The position numbers were made by a program, and so were the translations under genes. Positions 1 through 7,604 of a DNA stretch of 64,000 bases are shown in pieces. Positions within the stretch are counted from its first letter, which is position 1; each line of letters starts with the position of its first letter. Below the pieces are notes generated by a model that saw only the letters and a program-made list of their open reading frames with translations, had not been told where the DNA came from and searched no databases. The stretch covers positions 1-64,000 of the forward strand of contig VEMX01000052.1 of the NCBI GenBank assembly GCA_009711805.1, given 5' to 3'. The stretch is from Balneolaceae bacterium (GTDB lineage Bacteria > Bacteroidota > Rhodothermia > Balneolales > Balneolaceae).

Positions 1-129
1 TTAAAATGATCTACGTGTAATTTTTTTTAATTGAAGCCATCCAACAAAATAAGTACCTCAAAAATTTGATTAATCTTTTGAGTCAATTCTCAGTTCATTC
101 GGCCTGTTAAGTCCGACAGGCTCCTAGGG

Positions 130-372
130 ATGAATGTATTTCGAGATCTCTTTACAAACGTTCGAGATTTAGTTGGTGGTAAAAGTGTATCAACTCAAAA
201 AGTTTTGAAAGATCTAAAAAGACAGGCTTACAAAAAGAAAGCTGATGCTGTAATTGCTGTTGACTTAGACTATAGTGAATTTTCGGGAGCTGGTCGTTCA
301 ATGCTTTTTTTGGTAGCTACTGGCACCGCAGTTAAATTGAAGAAAGAAAACGACCAACAAGAATCGCCGTAA
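130..372 (+). pseudogene. YbjQ/UPF0145-family fragment, 5'-truncated
   Basis: The 80-residue product matches the C-terminal three quarters of YbjQ/UPF0145 proteins from memory: a start resembling the internal NVFRDLFTNVRDLVGGKS stretch, a helix rich in Lys, then ADAVIAVDLDY and a final strand ending in GTAVKL. Full-length members are about 105 residues and begin with roughly 25 more residues. Here the in-frame upstream sequence stops at 79-81 and does not resemble the family. The gene is therefore probably 5'-truncated, although a start at the ATG at 130 cannot be excluded. The family is usually annotated as a putative heavy-metal-binding domain of unknown role. A CCTAAC/GTTATGC block directly follows the stop, as seen after other genes in this strip. 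Confidence 0.6.
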
Positions 373-831
373 CCCTAACCCCCCGTTATGCGCTGGGTTG
401 TTATACAGCCTACATCAGTAAAAAAGATATCACAATGAATCAATGTGTTGCAAAAACAAGAATTACTACGATTAGGATACGACACATTCAACGAATGTTA
501 ACTTAAAGACCCCACCTAGCGTAAGCGTCCGCTTGTGCCACCTCTGCCTGCCACCAACATACCAAATAACATTCGTTAAAATGATCTGTAAGGAATAGCT
601 TGCTCACAGATCTAACTTCTAAAAAGAAACCAATGAGCAGAAAGGTCTGAGATTTCAGATATCATCTTTAGGTTTTTGTTTAGCGGGAAGCCAGAGCTTC
701 TTAACAAGAATAAAACTGTTCAATAAATTTTTATTCAGCCGACCCGCTTTCAGCTAAAATAGCTTTCGGAAGGCAGGTTTATTTGAAGGTGTTTATTGAA
801 CTTTTTTGAGCTAATTAATTGGTTGCTATGT
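373..831. other. Gene-free stretch with nested inverted repeats
   Basis: No convincing coding frame is seen. The stretch holds an attC-like motif just after the YbjQ fragment (374-410), an 11-bp perfect inverted repeat AACGAATGTTA (490-500) / TAACATTCGTT (567-577), and between its arms a decayed copy of a REP-like palindrome (511-546). A further inverted repeat GTTCAATAAA (718-727) / TTTATTGAAC (792-801) lies just beyond the 3' end of the IS30 relic. The 12-mer TTAAAATGATCT occurs at 1-12 and again at 576-587, bracketing the YbjQ fragment. Confidence 0.6.
511..546. repeat. Decayed copy of REP-like palindrome
   Basis: This 36-bp stretch aligns without gaps to the perfect palindrome at 4366-4401, sharing CCCACCT.GCG.AAGCG on the left and CGCTTG.GCCA on the right. 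The two central bases (TC here, GA there) are reverse complements, so this copy lies in the opposite orientation. Several right-arm changes weaken its hairpin. Confidence 0.6.
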
Positions 832-1278
832 TCAAGTCATTAATGCAACAGCGCAGTATTTTAGGGTTTGTTGAATAGGGGAAAGGTACCCAAATTTTCG
901 AATAGGTCTATTATTAAGGTATCGTTCGGCGGTTTTAATGCGTTGCTCAGATACTTCCCGCAGATCCGTACCCTTAGGAAAGAACTGGCGAATCACTCCA
1001 ATTCTGTTTTCCACCGTGCCTTTATCTTGTGAGATATAAGGGTGGGTAAAGTACACATCGGCGTCTAATTTGCCGGTGATCGCCTGGTGGTTGGCAAAGG
1101 CCTTATCATTATCGAGCGTCAGGGTTTTAATAAACGCTTTCGGAATCTTTCCCAGCATCTGCTCAATAGCTGTTTCGGTGTGATCGGCCTGGCGGCTGGT
1201 ACCCTTTTTCAGGCGGGTGTGCACCTTGCACGATCGGTGTGATTGATGGGCCTTGCCTGTCATCAGGTCCCCTTCCAA
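832..1278 (-). pseudogene. IS30-family transposase relic
   Basis: The translation carries the DDE catalytic half of IS30-type transposases: an EGDLMTGKAHQS start, a TLTLDNDKAF strand with the second acidic residue, and YISQDKGTVENRIGVIRQFF with the catalytic Glu. The C-terminus (LNNRPIRKFGYLSPIQ) is also typical. The N-terminal helix-turn-helix region is missing. About 15-20 residues between the first Asp and the KKGTSRQADHTETAIEQML helix also appear to be lost. The reading frame breaks upstream of 1278. No intact terminal repeats were recognised, so this is an inactive relic. It ends next to the tandem repeat at 1381. Confidence 0.8.
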
Positions 1279-1380
1279 GCCTCCAAGGCGTGTGCACTCC
1301 TCGCGATGGCACTGTTGGTTTTTTGTGGGAGCACAGTTACCGGGGCGATTTGCAGACTTTGTTCGAGTCGCTGCTACCTC

Positions 1381-1668
1381 CTCGGTCTGACGGCTCCAAG
1401 CCCGTCTGACCGATGGGTGGATTCGCCCCCCCGTGTTTTAGCCAATCGATCAGACGGAACGTTGCAGGATTTGGGGTAACGAGGTAAGACCAGCCGTCAG
1501 ATCGTGTTCTTGGTTTTTTTGACATCTCGGTTTGACGGCTCCAAGCCCGTCTGACCGATGGGTGAATTCGAACTCCTGTGCCTTATCCATCGATCAGACG
1601 GAACGTTGCAGGATTTGGAGGTACTGGGCAAGTCCAACCGTCAGATCGTGTCCAGGTTTTTTTGATAT
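1381..1668. repeat. Tandem ~145-bp structured repeat, two units
   Basis: Unit 1 runs 1381-1525 and unit 2 runs 1526-1668. Both begin CTCGGT and end in a T-run followed by GA(C/T)AT. Each unit has two nested stems. The outer stem is TCTGACGG 1386-1393 with CCGTCAGA 1494-1501, and TTTGACGG with CCGTCAGA 1638-1645. The inner 15-bp stem is CCGTCTGACCGATGG with CCATCGATCAGACGG (1547-1561 / 1587-1601; 1402-1416 / 1442-1457 with one extra A). Differences between the units keep the pairs as G-U wobbles. Short open frames across this region are not credible genes. Confidence 0.75.
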
Positions 1669-1699
1669 TTCGTTGTGTTGCACTCATTACTTGAATTCC

Positions 1700-2317
1700 T
1701 CTCTGTCACCTCAATTGTACGTTCAGCTTCAGTGTCAAGTACTATTAATAAGCGATATCCTTCAAAGAGCTATCCTTTACTACGTGCAACGAGATCCTTG
1801 TACGCTAAGAAAATTTAAATGGAGAATCGATCAGAAGAATACTTCAAAAACAACTTTCGAACATGCATTTGAGAAGGTTGTGTGCCCCATACTTCAGACC
1901 ATCTCATTCCGCGAGCCCATGATATTTCTTAAAGAAGCGTATGGTAAAAAGCTCAAAAATGGGGTGAATATTGGGAAAATCATACGTGATAACATGTCTT
2001 TCCCTGACTTGAAAAGGGATTTGGCTGTGCAAATCTCTGATTTACTTGCATCTGGTATTAGAAGATGTCTGCGATCTGAATTCGATGACAATAAATTAGC
2101 ATCAAGACTTCTTGGGAGCCCAATGCTCGGCAACATGGAAGGTAAATACCCGATTCAGTATGTCGGCTTTCAAAACTACGAGAGACGGGCTGATACATCT
2201 ATTTCCCGTATTACAGCGACTATGGAGAGGTGCAGCCAAAGGCATGGTCTTACATGCCTAACCAAGCCAAACAGTGCGCTGCGCGCCTCCGCAGGACGAC
2301 CTTTCACTTTATTTTGA
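1700..2317 (+). pseudogene. DUF3800-like protein, C-terminal remnant
   Basis: From about 1748 the frame reads ISDILQRAILYYVQ, then a long helical stretch, and ends with KIIRDNMSFPDLKRDLAVQISDLLASGIRRCL. I recognise this as the C-terminal half of DUF3800 proteins, where a conserved Asp follows a stretch reading 'lQiADllA'. DUF3800 proteins have an RNase H-like fold and are frequent in defence islands. Their N-terminal 'DESG' strand is absent here. The open frame continues upstream only into the 145-bp repeat, which appears to have replaced the 5' half. The natural 3' end is unclear because the frame runs up to the RES gene start. Assignment to DUF3800 is from pattern memory only. Confidence 0.5.
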
Positions 2318-2319
2318 CT

Positions 2320-3018
2320 ATGAATAAAATACATTCTTATTCTGAAAATTTGAAAGAATTGATTCAAAAATTTGAAAACACTTCGGTTGATTTAGGAACT
2401 GATGTCCTAAAAGAAAATCTGAGAAAGCTATTAAAGGGATACGCTTGCCTTACACGTAAAATGGAGAGTAGCTATGCGTTCAGGGCAAGAATAAATAGTG
2501 GAAATAAATTGTTCAAAGAAGTAAAAGATCTTTGGTATCCACCCAAAGAGCTAATCAGAAAACCTGGAAGATTGAATAGAGAAGGTCAACCTATATTTTA
2601 TGTATCTGCGTTTCATGATATCGCGACCTTAGAAGTTCAGCCGAAAATTGGAGATTGTGTAACTATTTTGAGACTTAAGCTCAAAGATGCGAAAAGGCTT
2701 CCGCATGTTATGGAGCTAGGGGTGGCTGAAACTCAATCTCAGTACAATTTAAGTAGAAGTTTTCAGATTCTTGAAAACACCACTATGAGAAACATATTCA
2801 ATGACGAAAGTGAAATTAGAAATAACTCGTTGATTAGAAGTTTTATTGCGAAATTGCTCATGCAGATCGTGAAAAAAGGAAATAAGGCACATTATCGAAA
2901 AACGGTAGCACTTTCAGAAATACTTATGTGCTCATCAGAAATTGATGGTGTTTTGTATCCTAGTATTGCAGGAGATGGGTCTAGAAAAGGTGGAGGTATG
3001 AATGGCTTTAAAACCTGA
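2320..3018 (+). CDS. RES-domain protein
   Basis: The 232-residue product contains the RES-domain pattern: an early FRARIN with the Arg, WYPP and GRLNREGQPIFYVSAFHDIATLEV with the Glu, and a late DGVLYPSIAGDG with the Ser. RES toxins characterised in RES-Xre systems degrade NAD+. No Xre/ParS-type antitoxin gene is visible on either side. Other RES proteins stand alone or sit in defence islands with longer N-terminal regions, as this one does (about 50 helical residues before the domain). I chose the ATG at 2320 because the upstream in-frame extension overlaps the DUF3800 remnant and looks non-coding. The codons are A/T-rich compared with the housekeeping genes of the window, consistent with transfer. 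Confidence 0.75.
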   Translation: MNKIHSYSENLKELIQKFENTSVDLGTDVLKENLRKLLKGYACLTRKMESSYAFRARINSGNKLFKEVKDLWYPPKELIRKPGRLNREGQPIFYVSAFHDIATLEVQPKIGDCVTILRLKLKDAKRLPHVMELGVAETQSQYNLSRSFQILENTTMRNIFNDESEIRNNSLIRSFIAKLLMQIVKKGNKAHYRKTVALSEILMCSSEIDGVLYPSIAGDGSRKGGGMNGFKT

Positions 3019-3285
3019 TAGCGCAGACAATTTGTTTGTGGCAGATCATGTATGGGTATCGGTTGTAGAAGATACATATGATACGCACGGATATATTATG
3101 CGGTGTATAAAAAATGCATCGGGTATTACAAGAGGCAGCATACTCTGGGGATAGTCCGGCAGGCCTAACCAGGGGCTGCAGCGGACAGTCTACAATATGC
3201 ACCTTTTCTTTCTACGAGATATTTAATACAATAATTTGTTCTGTATTTAGTACATTAAACAGAGCAATAATTAAAGGTTTTACCC

Positions 3286-3567
3286 ATGTCTCACATTCAA
3301 CTTGACCAAGATATTCGGTCACTCTCCGATTTTCGAGCTAATGCTGCATCTTATATTGAGCGTGTCAAATCAAAACACCGACCGCTTATTCTTACTCAGC
3401 ATGGCAAAAGTTCTGCCGTATTAATTGATGTAGAAGATTATCAAAAAATGTTGGATAAGATTGAGTTATTGGAAGAATTATCTGCTGCCCGAAATGAACT
3501 AGATAATGGAGAGGGTATAAGCCATGATGAATTCATAAGCGAACTGAGATCACAATATTCATCATGA
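3286..3567 (+). CDS. Phd/YefM-type antitoxin
   Basis: The 93-residue product has the Phd/YefM fold signature: an N-terminal DNA-binding part (IRSLSDFRANAASYIERVKSK), then RPLILTQHGKSSAVLIDVEDYQKM, and a C-terminal helical tail (LLEELSAARNELDNGE) that would wrap the toxin. It should neutralise the toxin encoded immediately downstream and autorepress the pair. The stop overlaps the toxin start in an ATGA junction, which implies translational coupling. The upstream AT-rich stretch around 3225-3280 is the probable promoter/operator region. Confidence 0.9.
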   Translation: MSHIQLDQDIRSLSDFRANAASYIERVKSKHRPLILTQHGKSSAVLIDVEDYQKMLDKIELLEELSAARNELDNGEGISHDEFISELRSQYSS

Positions 3568-3857
3568 AAATTATTTGGTCGCCAACGGCGAGAAACAAAA
3601 CCAAAGAAATTCTCGAGTACATTTCTGAAGATAATCCAGATGCTGCTTTAGCTCTTATTGATTTGATCGAAGAGAAAGTTGAAAATTTAAGTCAAAATCC
3701 AGCGTCAGGAAAAGTGTTTCCGCCAACAAATAATGACAAAATTCGAGAAATAGTTGTCCATGAGAATTATGGGGTAATTTATGAGGTTAATCCCGACATA
3801 ATCGAAGTTTTAACAGTTCGTCATTTCCGGCAAGATTTTTCTAATTATAAAATGTAA
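3564..3857 (+). CDS. ParE/RelE-superfamily toxin
   Basis: The 97-residue product fits the ParE/RelE family. It starts MKIIWSPTARNKTKEILEYI, has a helical hairpin (NPDAALALIDLIEEKVENLSQNP), then G..FP, IREIVVHENYGVIYEV, and ends in VLTVRHFRQDF. The PxSG/IRE/YxVIYEV pattern is closer to ParE (gyrase poison) than to ribosome-dependent RelE, but the target cannot be decided from sequence. It is coupled to the antitoxin by a 4-base overlap. The stop is followed within about 10 bases by GCCTAACAATGCGTTC, which resembles the left end of an integron attC site. TA pairs are common integron cassettes. Confidence 0.88.
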   Translation: MKIIWSPTARNKTKEILEYISEDNPDAALALIDLIEEKVENLSQNPASGKVFPPTNNDKIREIVVHENYGVIYEVNPDIIEVLTVRHFRQDFSNYKM

Positions 3858-3867
3858 TTCCTTCGGT

Positions 3868-3883
3868 GCCTAACAATGCGTTC
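3868..3883 (+). other. attC-like half-site after the TA pair
   Basis: GCCTAACAATGCGTTC starts 10 bases after the toxin stop. It matches the R''/L'' end of classical integron attC sites (consensus RYYYAAC followed by AA.GCGTTC). I do not see a complete right half (L'-GTTRRRY) at a fixed distance, so this is a motif match and not a proven recombination site. Confidence 0.35.
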
Positions 3884-4080
3884 CCCTTAGCAAAGAGTCA
3901 AGAAATACTGAAAAATAAGAGCCCTCAGCCATACCTTTCCCATTAATGGAATGATTCCATTTTAACCCCTTGAGTAATGGGGTGGTTTTAAGGCCATGTT
4001 ATCTTCTCTGGATGCTGACCCCGAGTGAAGCCGGAGCCGCACGTTCATACAATATCGACCTGTTAACCTAACAACCGGCA

Positions 4081-4302
4081 GTGACGGTGATTCAAGTAGC
4101 GATCATCCCCCGCGCTTTAGCGGAGGTGAGTTTTGACGGAGTTGTACGCAATCCTGATACTCTCCAAGAGGTACAAATTGATTTACCCCAAATGCAAGAT
4201 CGCAGGCAGGGATTTATTCGAAGCATCGTGAGTGCAATGCGCCAAGTCTCTGAATTAGGGCTTGGTCTTGCTATCGAGCATGATGAGAAGCGAGATAAAT
4301 AA
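4081..4302 (+). CDS. Small hypothetical protein (uncertain)
   Basis: A GTG start opens a 73-residue frame with plausible amino-acid composition (VIQVAIIPRALAEVSFDGVV..., ending IEHDEKRDK). I do not recognise a family. It directly follows CCTAACAACCGGCA at 4067 and its TAA is followed by GCAGCTAACAAACGGTT, so it sits between two attC-like motifs, as a cassette gene would. It could also be the 3' end of a larger truncated gene, since it begins abruptly and has no clear ribosome-binding site. Confidence 0.35.
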   Translation: MTVIQVAIIPRALAEVSFDGVVRNPDTLQEVQIDLPQMQDRRQGFIRSIVSAMRQVSELGLGLAIEHDEKRDK

Positions 4303-4303
4303 T

Positions 4304-4336
4304 GCAGCTAACAAACGGTTTCAACGCGTTTATGCA
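4304..4336 (+). other. attC-like half-site
   Basis: GCAGCTAACAAACGGTT begins next to the stop of the small ORF and is followed by TCAACGCGTTTATGC. This resembles an attC left end (CTAACAA) plus internal ACGCGTT. There is no demonstrable full-length palindromic attC in the next 100 bases, where the REP-like hairpin lies instead. Confidence 0.35.
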
Positions 4337-4365
4337 TTAGAAAGTCAACTTATTTTGTACTACTC

Positions 4366-4401
4366 CCCACCTGGCGCAAGCGGACGCTTGCGCCAGGTGG
4401 G
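4366..4401. repeat. Perfect REP-like palindrome
   Basis: A 17-bp arm CCCACCTGGCGCAAGCG (4366-4382), a two-base loop GA, and the perfect complement CGCTTGCGCCAGGTGGG (4385-4401). It is GC-rich in an AT-rich intergenic region. A decayed second copy lies at 511-546, so this is a repeat family and not just a terminator. No T-run follows on either strand. Confidence 0.85.
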
Positions 4402-4517
4402 CATATAGTTGATTAGTCAGCTTCGAAACCCTGGAAGTCAAGCGTGGCCCACTGCTATTCACATGCTGGTCTATCATCATTCAGTAATCGTCGAACGACT
4501 ATTTCAAAAAAGCTTCA

Positions 4518-5363
4518 TTACCGAACGTTCTTGTTAACCATCAATTCTGAGGGAAGGGAGGTTTGGTTTACACCAATTCCAAATAAAGCATAATCATATT
4601 TTACCGGGTCCCGGGGATCCAGTAATTTCATTTTCTCGGTAAGTTCCAGAACCGTCTTCCAGTCGTTTTGCCTGCGGGATAGTAACCCGAGTTTCCGGGC
4701 CTGGCGGGCCACATGCACATCCAGGGGGATTTTCAGTTCTGAGGCATCCATAAAATTCATGATCCCTGCATCCACGGGACTGCCTTTTCGGATGCACCAT
4801 CGCAGGTACATATATAACCGTTTGGCGGCACTTCCTTTTTCCGGGTTCGAGACATGCTTGCGAACCCGGCGTGGCATCTCCGGATAAAAACTAAAGAACT
4901 CCTCATGAAATACCGCCACAAGTTCTCTGTCTGCTTTATCCGCCTTTTGATAGCAAAATGCCCAGAAATCTTCAAAGCTCTGGTATTGTTTAAGAATAGA
5001 TTGAAGGCTTTTGGTGATCCAATACATATCTACCGGTTTAAAGGTGCGGTGTTTGAACCCTTCATATTTTTCCGCATCTGATTCCGAGAAATTTAAAATG
5101 AAATCGTACGGCCGGTTATTCATTCGACGGAAGAAATCTTCTGTTTTGGCTATGACGATATCCCGGCGCCCCCATCCCATCGTTGCAGCTATAAATCCGG
5201 CCAGTTCCTGGTCTCTTTTATCCTGAAAGGCATGCATGAACTGGACGGGGTCATTATCGATATAGGAAGGGATTTCAATTTTCCCAACCTGCTTATCCAT
5301 AAAGGGTTTTAGTTCGAGTATTGCTGTATCGGAAAGCGTTTTTAGTTTTTTGAGTCGGGGCAA
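4518..5363 (-). CDS. TIGR02757/DUF2400 family protein
   Basis: The 281-residue product matches the TIGR02757 (DUF2400) family common in Bacteroidota: an N-terminal half with DPVQFMHAFQDKRDQELAGFIAATMGWGRRD, a central region with MYWITKSLQSIL, and a C-terminal half with RRCxRKGSPVDAGIM-like residues and LKIPLDVHVARQARKLGL. The PLDVHVARxARKLGL segment resembles the helix-hairpin-helix region of DNA glycosylase-like proteins, but the function is unknown. Length and start (MPRLKK) are normal for the family. It is transcribed alone on the minus strand and marks the return from accessory to core sequence. Confidence 0.85.
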   Translation of the reverse strand: MPRLKKLKTLSDTAILELKPFMDKQVGKIEIPSYIDNDPVQFMHAFQDKRDQELAGFIAATMGWGRRDIVIAKTEDFFRRMNNRPYDFILNFSESDAEKYEGFKHRTFKPVDMYWITKSLQSILKQYQSFEDFWAFCYQKADKADRELVAVFHEEFFSFYPEMPRRVRKHVSNPEKGSAAKRLYMYLRWCIRKGSPVDAGIMNFMDASELKIPLDVHVARQARKLGLLSRRQNDWKTVLELTEKMKLLDPRDPVKYDYALFGIGVNQTSLPSELMVNKNVR

Positions 5364-5575
5364 TGTGTTGTCTTCAATGAATAATTATTGGAGAAAAGAT
5401 AAGAAAACACAGGTTGTTTTGTGAAGGTTTAGTCATTAGTTGAGCTTTAAAGTATCATTATAGTTTCTATTTTTTGATTTTCTATAAAAAATAAGTAACT
5501 ATTAACAAATAATTTTATCAATTGTTTATCTGTCTGATGCTAATTTTTATGATGTAAAATGTAAGAAATTTTGCT

Positions 5576-5770
5576 ATGAAAAATGAATTTGAGAGACTCC
5601 AAAAAACTAAATATCTACCAAGAAAAAATATTACTACCTATGTAGAAGGAGGTTATTGTTGTCAGGGCTCTGGAATATGTATAATTGGGAGTACACAAAT
5701 ATCCAATGCTTATTCTGCCACTGCTGAACAGGGTTGTGGGAAAGATAGAACTCTTCTATGTGTGGAGTAA
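5576..5770 (+). CDS. Small cysteine-rich peptide with a Gly-Gly leader-like motif
   Basis: The 64-residue product has a charged N-terminal half (MKNEFERLQKTKYLPRKN...) ending in YVEGG. A 38-residue C-terminal part follows with five Cys (two adjacent after the GG, then three more) and many Gly/Ser. This is the shape of a leader-plus-core exported peptide or RiPP precursor. It also resembles the small secreted peptides of Bacteroidota that are encoded next to TolB-like propellers, although the NVEALA motif itself is absent. Its TAA overlaps the ATG of the propeller gene by one base, so the two are translationally coupled. A DsbA-like thiol oxidoreductase follows, which would fit disulfide formation. 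The function is unknown, and no peptide transporter or modifying enzyme lies nearby. Confidence 0.6.
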   Translation: MKNEFERLQKTKYLPRKNITTYVEGGYCCQGSGICIIGSTQISNAYSATAEQGCGKDRTLLCVE

Positions 5771-6867
5771 TGAAAAAGCATAGCAATAGCATTTTTTTGT
5801 TAACATTATGTTTAATCGTAATCCAATATCAGGGTGTTTTTGGTCAAACTGTTCCTGAATATAGAATAAAGGCATCACAGATATTGAACGGAAATGATGA
5901 AGCTATCGGTTTCTATAATCCTTCAAGGATTGTCGCGATAGGAGAATACCTGATCATCATTGATGACGCTAATGATGATCAGGTGTTAGTTTTTGATATT
6001 AAGAGTCACAAATTCATAAATGCCATAGGAAAAATTGGGAGAGGGCCTGGTGAATTTTTAGATCCATGGAATATTTTTATTTCAAAGACAGAGTCACAAG
6101 AAAAGTTTTGTATTTATGGCTTGCGGCTACGTAAAATTTCATGTTTTGATTTAGAAAATGTAGTAAAAAAATCAAGTCATTTGCCTCTGTATTCTGTAAT
6201 GTTGGGGAAGGAAATTGGGATGCCATTACGAATTAATGGGATGCCTACAGCCAAAGAATTTATAATTACGGGTATTTTTCCTGAATCTTATAGGTTTCTT
6301 TTAGCAGATAGCAGTGGGAATGTTACAAGAAGATCTGATAAGGTTGATCATCAAAAAGAAAAAGAACCTTTGAATGTTTTTCAACATGCATATACAGTTG
6401 TACCTGTAAGCAATTTGGAGGGAACTAAAATTGCTTTAGGTTATTTTTATTCAAACTTAATAGAGATCTATTCTTCTGGTGATGGTACAATGTTGACTAG
6501 TATTCGGGGAATAGGTGATCATGATTTTTATAAACCTTTATTTTCAACTCGAAAAACACCATATGGTCTTACTATGGCTCAGGGAGGAGATACCCGCTTG
6601 GCTTATATTGATATTAATGCAGGGGAAAATTATATATATGCCTTGTATTCTGGGCGAAGGAGAAAAGATAAGGGGTCAGGGCAAAGTAATATTGTTCATG
6701 TAGTAAGTTGGGATGGAGAATTGAAATCTGTTCTTCATTTAGATACAGATGTCAGAGATTGTGATGTGAGTTCATTAAACGGGAGAAAGAAACTTTTCTG
6801 TATAAATAACTCAAGAGTTAACCCTTCTATTTTAACGTATGAAATTGCTGATCTAAAAGATAATTAG
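5770..6867 (+). CDS. Exported TolB-like six-bladed beta-propeller (BF3164-like)
   Basis: The ATG at 5770 gives a 365-residue product with a clear signal peptide (MKKHSNSIFLLTLCLIVIQYQGVFG, cleavage near GQ). It then shows repeated propeller strands: PSRIVAIGEYLIIIDDANDDQVLVFDI, FINAIGKIGRGPGEF, and later blades with VSNLEGTKIAL. The 'IGkiGrGPGEF' motif is characteristic of the BF3164-like/TolB_like lipoprotein group. No lipobox is visible, so it is probably periplasmic or secreted. It lies between the cysteine-rich peptide (one-base overlap) and the DsbA-like gene 19 bases downstream. The three genes form one likely operon. An in-frame GTG/ATG 12 bases upstream is less likely because the later ATG begins the signal peptide. 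Confidence 0.75.
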   Translation: MKKHSNSIFLLTLCLIVIQYQGVFGQTVPEYRIKASQILNGNDEAIGFYNPSRIVAIGEYLIIIDDANDDQVLVFDIKSHKFINAIGKIGRGPGEFLDPWNIFISKTESQEKFCIYGLRLRKISCFDLENVVKKSSHLPLYSVMLGKEIGMPLRINGMPTAKEFIITGIFPESYRFLLADSSGNVTRRSDKVDHQKEKEPLNVFQHAYTVVPVSNLEGTKIALGYFYSNLIEIYSSGDGTMLTSIRGIGDHDFYKPLFSTRKTPYGLTMAQGGDTRLAYIDINAGENYIYALYSGRRRKDKGSGQSNIVHVVSWDGELKSVLHLDTDVRDCDVSSLNGRKKLFCINNSRVNPSILTYEIADLKDN

Positions 6868-6886
6868 GTAGAGGAGACTTAGAGAA

Positions 6887-7521
6887 ATGCTATCTAAGGT
6901 GGATTGGGTTACAACAACACTACTTATATCAGCGCTTGTTGTGATAGTTTTTGTATCAAAAGATTTTTCTAAGAAGAGAATAGTGCTGCCATCTCATGAT
7001 AATATTGAGAATTGGGAGAGTCTTATATCAGCTTCTTTTCTTTCAGAAGGAAGGGAAGAAGCAACAGTGAAAATTATTGAGTTTTATAGTTATGGCTGTG
7101 GTTATTGCAATGTCTTAGACAGTTCTTTAACAAAACTTCAAAATGAGTTCCCTTTGGAAGTTATTACTTATTACAAACCTATTCATATGGGGGATATGGA
7201 TTTAATTATTTTACTTCATTAATGGCGCATTGCGCTAACCAACAGAATTCTTTTTCTATTGCTCATCAAGTTTTGTTTAAAAGTGAAGAAAGTCTACCCT
7301 CGAGAGAAAGTTTTGTATACGAAGCAAATATACCTAATGCGGATGAATTTGAAAGTTGTATGGAGAATCGATCTACAAACTATTTAGTAGAAAGGGATGA
7401 AATTATTGCTGATAGCTTACACATTCGCGGGGTACCGTACCTTATAATAAATGGGAAGGGTTTTTTAGGTTCAATGAGTTATGCTCAGCTTGAAACCATA
7501 ATTCGGGGAGAACTTAAATAA
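6887..7521 (+). pseudogene. DsbA-like thioredoxin-fold protein, frameshifted
   Basis: The first frame (6887-7222) encodes an N-terminal membrane anchor (TTLLISALVVIVFVS), then IIEFYSYGCGYCNVLD with the CxxC active site, and stops at a false TAA. The second frame continues in register with the family (YFTSLMAHCANQQNSFSIAHQVLF..., then the cis-Pro loop IRGVPYLIINGKGFLG). The join is in a run of five G at 7189-7193. Six G would restore one continuous reading frame of about 211 residues with GGYGFNYF across the junction. Each half alone would be inactive. The gene is the third of the peptide-propeller unit and would plausibly form disulfides in the peptide. The shift may be a real mutation, phase variation or a sequencing error. 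Confidence 0.75.
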
Positions 7522-7604
7522 GTATTTTAAACCTCATTATGTAGCAAGTGAAACGCAGCTAATTTTAATCAGTGTCATCAGTGGATGCTACAATTCCAGT
7601 TCTT

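Noticed and set aside
1337-1525. Short open frames on both strands across the tandem repeat (for example 1243-1479 plus, 1337-1525 minus)
   Set aside because: They follow the repeat sequence, have odd composition and no family resemblance; the structured repeat explains the region.
1381-1668. Possible CRISPR array
   Set aside because: Only two units of about 145 bp that match over almost their whole length; there is no repeat/spacer alternation and no cas gene.
2320-3018. RES gene as part of a classical RES-Xre toxin-antitoxin pair
   Set aside because: No Xre-type antitoxin is encoded on either side; the only XRE remnant in the window is 38 kb away.
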